From assembly GCA_905200565.1 (NCBI GenBank), contig CAJKKX010000065.1, positions 1 through 9,058 of the forward strand: DNA of 9,058 nucleotides, given 5' to 3'. Below are positions 5,917 to 9,058 of the stretch, in pieces. This DNA is from an uncultured Lachnospiraceae bacterium. GTDB lineage: Bacteria > Bacillota_A > Clostridia > Lachnospirales > Lachnospiraceae. The notes beneath the pieces were generated by a model. It saw only the letters and a list, made by a program, of their open reading frames with translations, did not search any database and had not been told where the DNA came from. Numbering within the stretch: the stretch's first letter is position 1; every line of letters begins with the position of its first letter. The translations under genes were made by a program, and so were the position numbers.

Positions 5917-6775
5917 AGTATTTCGGATTGGGGATTTCTGTTTCCGTATTATATCGGAACTGCCCTATGCAGCCCCAGATCATTTTTTACAGTTTGCTGT
6001 GGAAACGGGGAAACCGGAGTATATCTACCGGCTGCGGGAAGTTCATTCTCTTCCGGTATTGGATGGGAATCAGATTGCCTGGCGCCCGGATATGGAAGTG
6101 GTCCGGGACGGAACGAAAGAAATACGTCTGATCGGGATAAAGGGAAAAGTTGGATATTATGCGTGTTATCGGGAAATATATTCCAGAGAGGCGGAGGTTT
6201 TGGTAACCCGGTTGGTGCGGGACCTCATGCCTTCGGATACCGTGTATAGTTCTCTGTTTGCTCTGGATCGTCGAATGATTGAGTATGGAGGACTGATCCT
6301 GCACTGTGCCTATATAAATCATCGGGGAAAAGGCATTCTTTTTTCAGCTCCATCCGGAGTGGGGAAATCCACGCAGGCGGCATTATGGGAGAAATACAGG
6401 GGCAGTGAAATAGTCAATGGAGATCGGGCACTCCTTCGGAAGAAAGAAGGAAAATGGCTGGCGTGCGCCTGGCCAGTTTGTGGTTCCTCGGACATCTGCA
6501 AACGGATGGATATATCAGTTTATGCCATCGTCATGCTCCGACAGGGCAAGGAAAACAGCGTGGTACGCCTGTCACCTGCAAAGGCGTTCCGTCAGTTATA
6601 TCCTCAAATGACGATAAACCAATGGAATCCAGAATTTATCCAAGCTGCAATCAATGGAATCGAAAACCTGATTTTGCAGGTTCCTGTCTGGCAGCTGACC
6701 TGCGATATGACTGAGGACGCTGTCAAGTGCCTGGAGGCTGCAATCTTTCCAGATACAACAATAAAGATGCGATAA
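5906..6775 (+). CDS. HPr-kinase-like (HprK-related) kinase of the peptide cassette
   Basis: The protein has a P-loop SAPSGVGKST (about residues 116-125 counted from GTG 5999) and NGDRALLR (140-147), which matches the second nucleotide/metal motif of HprK-like kinases. HprK relatives in lasso-peptide clusters (paeninodin-type PadeK) phosphorylate the precursor's C-terminal Ser; both precursors here end in Ser. The start is unclear. GTG 5999 has no ribosome site, while the frame upstream encodes a family-like N-terminus (VFRIGDFCFRIISELPYAAP) that begins right after AAGGAGG (5893-5899). No ATG, GTG or TTG is in frame there, only ATC 5906 at a 6-base spacing. ATG 5901 is out of frame by one base. 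I place the start at ATC 5906 as the best-supported site, with GTG 5999 as the conservative alternative. It overlaps the maturase end, so expression is probably coupled. The stop is TAA 6773-6775. Confidence 0.8.
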   Translation: MIDRVFRIGDFCFRIISELPYAAPDHFLQFAVETGKPEYIYRLREVHSLPVLDGNQIAWRPDMEVVRDGTKEIRLIGIKGKVGYYACYREIYSREAEVLVTRLVRDLMPSDTVYSSLFALDRRMIEYGGLILHCAYINHRGKGILFSAPSGVGKSTQAALWEKYRGSEIVNGDRALLRKKEGKWLACAWPVCGSSDICKRMDISVYAIVMLRQGKENSVVRLSPAKAFRQLYPQMTINQWNPEFIQAAINGIENLILQVPVWQLTCDMTEDAVKCLEAAIFPDTTIKMR

Positions 6776-6823
6776 AGCAAACAGATGAACAAAAAACCGA
6801 AAGGAAGACGATAAGTCTTTCAT

Positions 6824-7192
6824 ATGGATAATATCAAATATATTGCTGAAAATTTAGGGAAAACAGGAATGCCTGTGGAAAAGATTGCCGATGTCCTTGA
6901 AATGGATCTTGATATCGTAGGGTTATGGCTGGATGATGCGGGGATTGACCCAAAAAACTATAAAGACGTGATCTATAAACGGCAATTGGATGGCATCGCT
7001 GCGGCAAAAGCAAAAGGCGTAAAATTTGGCCGCCCGAAAGTCGAGCCTCCGGATGATTTTCCAGAGATCGTAAATGCGCTGGAGAATAAGGCGATTACCG
7101 CAAAAGAAGCGATTAAACGAAGCGGTATGGCGGAAGCTACCTTTTATCGCCGGTTACGGGAATACAGAAAAAATCGTAAGGAAAATGTTTAA
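6824..7192 (+). CDS. Serine-recombinase C-terminal/HTH-like protein lacking a catalytic domain
   Basis: A 122-residue protein. Residues 53-72 (RQLDGIAAAKAKGVKFGRPK) match the hinge that follows the catalytic domain of resolvase/invertase serine recombinases. Residues 78-112 (ITAKEAIKRSGMAEATFYRRL) are the matching helix-turn-helix. The catalytic N-terminal domain with its nucleophilic Ser is absent. In its place are about 50 residues with a second HTH-like segment (MPVEKIADVLEMDLDIVGLWL). An in-frame TAA at 6812-6814 blocks extension upstream. The ribosome site is weak. It could be a decayed recombinase, a domesticated DNA-binding protein, or a regulator. It follows the kinase by 48 bases with no visible terminator. 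Confidence 0.65.
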   Translation: MDNIKYIAENLGKTGMPVEKIADVLEMDLDIVGLWLDDAGIDPKNYKDVIYKRQLDGIAAAKAKGVKFGRPKVEPPDDFPEIVNALENKAITAKEAIKRSGMAEATFYRRLREYRKNRKENV

Positions 7193-7242
7193 GATGCTCC
7201 CTGTTCTGATGAATATTATCAGGCTTTCATTGAGGTGGTGTT

Positions 7243-8100
7243 TTGAAAGGGAAAAATCTGGCAGGAAAACGCTTTGGAAAATTAACTGTGCCGGAACCGA
7301 CGAAGCAGCGTGTCCGCAATGCGGTTGTCTGGAGATGCAGATGTGACTGCGGAAATGAGATCCTTGTGGAGAGTCGCTGCTTAAAACCAGGGGTTATCTA
7401 TAGTTGTGGGTGTGAGAAATCCCCTTTTGACGGTGTCAAAGATCTGACAGGACTTCGATTTGGGAAGCTGTCGGTTATTGGAAAATCAGGGAATAAAGCC
7501 AAAGACGGTAATCCGTTATGGCTTTGCCAGTGTGACTGCGGCAACACGATAGAGACTACAAAAAGGAGGCTGATCACTGGGAATACCAGAAGCTGCGGGA
7601 AGATACCGCCCCTGAAAGACTGGGTGGGTAAACGGTTCGGGATGCTCACAGTGTTGTCTTACGCACGGAAGGAAAATGGATTCCATATCTGGCACTGCAG
7701 GTGCGACTGTGGCAATGAGGTAGATGTCCGGCAGTCCAATCTGCAGAGTGGATGGACAATAGGCTGCGGATGTCAGCGTGATCCAAAGAAGAATCTCCAT
7801 TATAAAGATGGTACCTGCTTGGAAATGCTCCGTCCGGATGTTATATATAAGACGAATACCAGTGGCGTGCGTGGAGTTTACTACAGTAATAAGCGGAATA
7901 AATGGATCGCCCAGATCATGTTTAAACAGAAATGCTATTATCTTGGAGGCTATGACTGCATCGAGGAGGCAGCTGAGGCCCGCCATATTGCTGAAGAAAA
8001 ACTGTTTGGCGATTTCCTAAAGTGGTATGATACGACATATAAAAAATCGAACACGAACAATCGAAAGAAAAAGGAGGTTGGCATTTCACTAAAACGTTGA
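7243..8100 (+). CDS. AP2-domain protein with three zinc-finger-like repeats
   Basis: A 285-residue protein. Three repeats of about 60 residues start near 6, 68 and 127. Each has the form LxGxRFGKLxV, then WxCxCDCGN, then a C-terminal SCG(C) or GCGC; the second repeat lacks the last Cys (SCGK). The Cys spacing suggests metal binding, inferred only. Residues about 205-262 (TSGVRGVYYSNKRNKWIAQIMFK...LGGYDCIEEAAEARHIAEE) match the AP2 DNA-binding domain found in phage and mobile-element proteins, often near homing endonucleases. No nuclease motif is seen. A basic tail follows (KKSNTNNRKKKE). The start is TTG 7243 with GAGGTGG at 7232-7238; no ATG is suitably placed. A strong terminator lies 29 bases after the stop. 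Likely a mobile-element DNA-binding protein rather than part of the peptide pathway. Confidence 0.75.
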   Translation: MKGKNLAGKRFGKLTVPEPTKQRVRNAVVWRCRCDCGNEILVESRCLKPGVIYSCGCEKSPFDGVKDLTGLRFGKLSVIGKSGNKAKDGNPLWLCQCDCGNTIETTKRRLITGNTRSCGKIPPLKDWVGKRFGMLTVLSYARKENGFHIWHCRCDCGNEVDVRQSNLQSGWTIGCGCQRDPKKNLHYKDGTCLEMLRPDVIYKTNTSGVRGVYYSNKRNKWIAQIMFKQKCYYLGGYDCIEEAAEARHIAEEKLFGDFLKWYDTTYKKSNTNNRKKKEVGISLKR

Positions 8101-8129
8101 GTGGATGGATAGAATTGATAATGTAACTT

Positions 8130-8168
8130 ATACTACCCTTCTCCTTCGTGGAGAGGGGGTATTTTTTT
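8130..8168 (+). terminator. Rho-independent terminator after the AP2 gene
   Basis: ATAC..CCCTTCTCC (8130-8144) pairs with GGAGAGGGGGTAT (8150-8162) around TTCGT, followed by seven T (8162-8168). It probably ends the transcript carrying the kinase, recombinase-like and AP2 genes. Confidence 0.85.
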
Positions 8169-8189
8169 GCCTTTTTTTGAATTCATCAC

Positions 8190-8324
8190 TTGACATTGTG
8201 GCAAAGATTTGCTTGTATCAGGAGTGGTATAAGCCATTCCTGATATAAGCTGCGAAGCAGCTATTCGGTTATGAGCAAGTAGCGAAGCGGATTGCGAATA
8301 TCCGCTTTGCCTGGGAACAGAAAG
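8190..8324 (+). ncRNA. Candidate structured small RNA or hairpin-rich spacer
   Basis: A perfect TTGACA (8190-8195) with a weak -10 (TTGTAT 8213-8218) precedes three hairpins: CAGGAGTGG/CCATTCCTG (8219-8242), AGCTGC/GCAGCT with a GAA loop (8248-8262) and AAGCGGAT/ATCCGCTT (8285-8307). A terminator with a T-run follows at 8325-8356. The order promoter, structure, terminator is what a small RNA gene would show. I recognise no named RNA family, and it could instead be mobile-element end DNA. No open frame occupies it. Confidence 0.35.
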
Positions 8325-8356
8325 AAAAGGATCGAAACGGTTGGTTCGATCCTTTT
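8325..8356. terminator. Bidirectional terminator downstream of the second precursor
   Basis: A perfect 12-bp stem AAAAGGATCGAA (8325-8336) pairs with TTCGATCCTTTT (8345-8356) around an 8-base loop, with T-runs on both strands. On the - strand it lies 37 bases after the second precursor's stop, as the + cassette's attenuator lies 45 bases after its precursor. Confidence 0.85.
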
Positions 8357-8392
8357 ACAGTCGTTTGAAAAAATATGATGTTGTGGGAACAA

Positions 8393-8794
8393 TCAGGATT
8401 TTGCGGTCGTCCAGGAATTGATGTCTAAGTTGGTGGTACAGTGGATATTATTGTTGTATTTACCTCTCCAGATGACTACATCAGTACAATCATTCCGATC
8501 TTCCTTGGAGAACAAGCCGAATCCGTCTAGTCTGTACATATAGCCATATTTAAAGTCACTGTTAGATTCTGCTGCGTGTTTCTCACCACAAGGATGGTAA
8601 GAACCAAGCAGTTCATCGTCACGAGTATGTGCTATCCCATCGGCACCATTCGTATAAACATTATAATGGCTATTTTCTTTTCCGGCATTGCATTCAAAGT
8701 TATAAACCTTTCCACTATCTCCACAAGCCGCCACATACTCATTTGCAACAAATTCCTGAACCTCGATTACAGGTTCCATCCACTCTCTTCTCAT
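8393..8794 (-). CDS. Second Cys-containing RiPP precursor peptide (NEYVAACGD family)
   Basis: A 133-residue peptide with five Cys (24, 35, 69, 103, 119). It shares with the + strand precursor EP.I.VQ.F, NEYVAACGD (18-26), VYNFxCxAG (30-38), YHPCGEKH (66-73), VVIW, and NIHCTTNL with the terminal WTTAKS. The middle is divergent, shifted in length, and has an extra Cys (DCTD). An acidic stretch TNGADGIAHTRDDE sits where the other precursor has its loop. No signal peptide is seen. Its ATG overlaps the stop of the upstream pqqD-like gene (ATGA, 8791-8794), which indicates coupling, and GAGGAGG lies in that gene's end. Downstream there is a terminator but no maturase gene on this strand, so modification would need the intact enzyme at 4807-5916 or one outside the window. 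Confidence 0.8.
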   Translation of the reverse strand: MRREWMEPVIEVQEFVANEYVAACGDSGKVYNFECNAGKENSHYNVYTNGADGIAHTRDDELLGSYHPCGEKHAAESNSDFKYGYMYRLDGFGLFSKEDRNDCTDVVIWRGKYNNNIHCTTNLDINSWTTAKS

Positions 8795-9058
8795 AATGAA
8801 ACAACCTCCTCTAATAATTGATATTTTAAAGTATCATGCACAAAGTTTAATACGGAATCTTGAATCTTTTCCTCCGGAGCCTCATACTCTTCTGCCGCCT
8901 GTGCAACGACCTCCGAAATGGTATGCGGCTGCAAAAATGCATTCCAGAGGAATACGGCGGTATCGTTTGGAACCATTACAGCATTCGAAATCTGACACGC
9001 AGCCCCGACGGGAATGATCGCGTATTCTCCTGCGATTTCACGCAGCAGATAATCGGCG
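8791..9058 (-). CDS. PqqD-like precursor-recognition protein (5' end outside window)
   Basis: The frame enters from the right edge. It reads ADYLLREIAGEYAIIPVG, then NAVMVPNDTAVFLWNAF, then a helical end PEEKIQDSVLNFVHDTLKYQLLEE, finishing at TGA 8791-8793. It lines up block by block with the PqqD-like protein at 3905-4321 from its residue 52 on. The internal ATG at 8974-8976 is not the real start, because the REIAGEY strand lies upstream of it. Role by family: binds the precursor leader and brings it to the maturase. It is translationally coupled to the second precursor through a 4-base overlap. Confidence 0.85.
   Translation of the reverse strand, partial: ADYLLREIAGEYAIIPVGAACQISNAVMVPNDTAVFLWNAFLQPHTISEVVAQAAEEYEAPEEKIQDSVLNFVHDTLKYQLLEEVVSL

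Noticed and set aside
5901..6131. ORF beginning ATG 5901 right after AAGGAGG
   Set aside because: Its product has no family features and covers the kinase's conserved N-terminus in the wrong frame; the Shine-Dalgarno is also only one base from the ATG.
6785..6814. Nine-codon ORF (MNKKPKGRR) between the kinase and the recombinase-like gene
   Set aside because: Too short, no ribosome site and no evidence of conservation.
7074..7346. 90-codon + strand ORF bridging the recombinase-like and AP2 genes
   Set aside because: Out of frame with two recognisable proteins that it overlaps, and it shows no domain of its own.
7270..7790. Regularly spaced repeats that might suggest a CRISPR array
   Set aside because: The repeats are coding (three diverged protein modules about 60 residues apart), not short identical direct repeats with unique spacers.

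Overview
The window looks like an accessory region of a gut-type Firmicute, most likely a Lachnospiraceae relative. This rests on family content (a TnpV-type transposon protein, small Lachnospiraceae-type mobile-element proteins, a PqqD/radical-SAM/HPr-kinase-like peptide cassette), strong AGGAGG ribosome sites and moderate, patchy GC. It is a family-based inference, not a species call.

The core is a ribosomally made, post-translationally modified peptide (RiPP) system present in more than one copy. The complete copy lies on the + strand: a promoter at 3786-3814, a PqqD-like peptide chaperone (3905-4321), a 129-residue Cys-containing precursor (4323-4712), an attenuator-like terminator (4758-4790), a radical SAM/SPASM maturase (4807-5916) and an HPr-kinase-like ATP-dependent kinase (about 5906-6775). 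A second precursor with its own PqqD-like gene lies on the - strand at the right edge (9058 to 8393). A second maturase lies on the - strand at the left (1250 to 130) and is broken by an apparent 1-base deletion.

The two precursors share an N-terminal block ending NEYVAACGD, a YHxCGExH block and a C-terminal block HCTTNL...WTTAKS that ends in serine. Their middles differ. With PqqD, SPASM and an HprK-like kinase nearby, the simplest model is that PqqD presents the precursor, the maturase installs Cys-linked crosslinks, and the kinase phosphorylates the precursor, perhaps at the invariant terminal Ser. No transporter or leader protease is in the window, so export and trimming are unexplained.

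Between the broken maturase and the complete cassette is a mobile-element patch: tnpV (1492-1875), two small translationally coupled genes (1891-2100, 2084-2386), a terminator, and a convergent DUF6076-like zinc-finger protein (3553-2507). Downstream of the kinase are a fragment-like serine-recombinase C-terminal domain protein (6824-7192) and a protein with three zinc-finger-like repeats plus an AP2 domain (7243-8100), followed by a strong terminator. The stretch 8163-8392 is hairpin-rich and may encode a small RNA. The left edge holds only the last codons of an unidentified gene and a bidirectional terminator.
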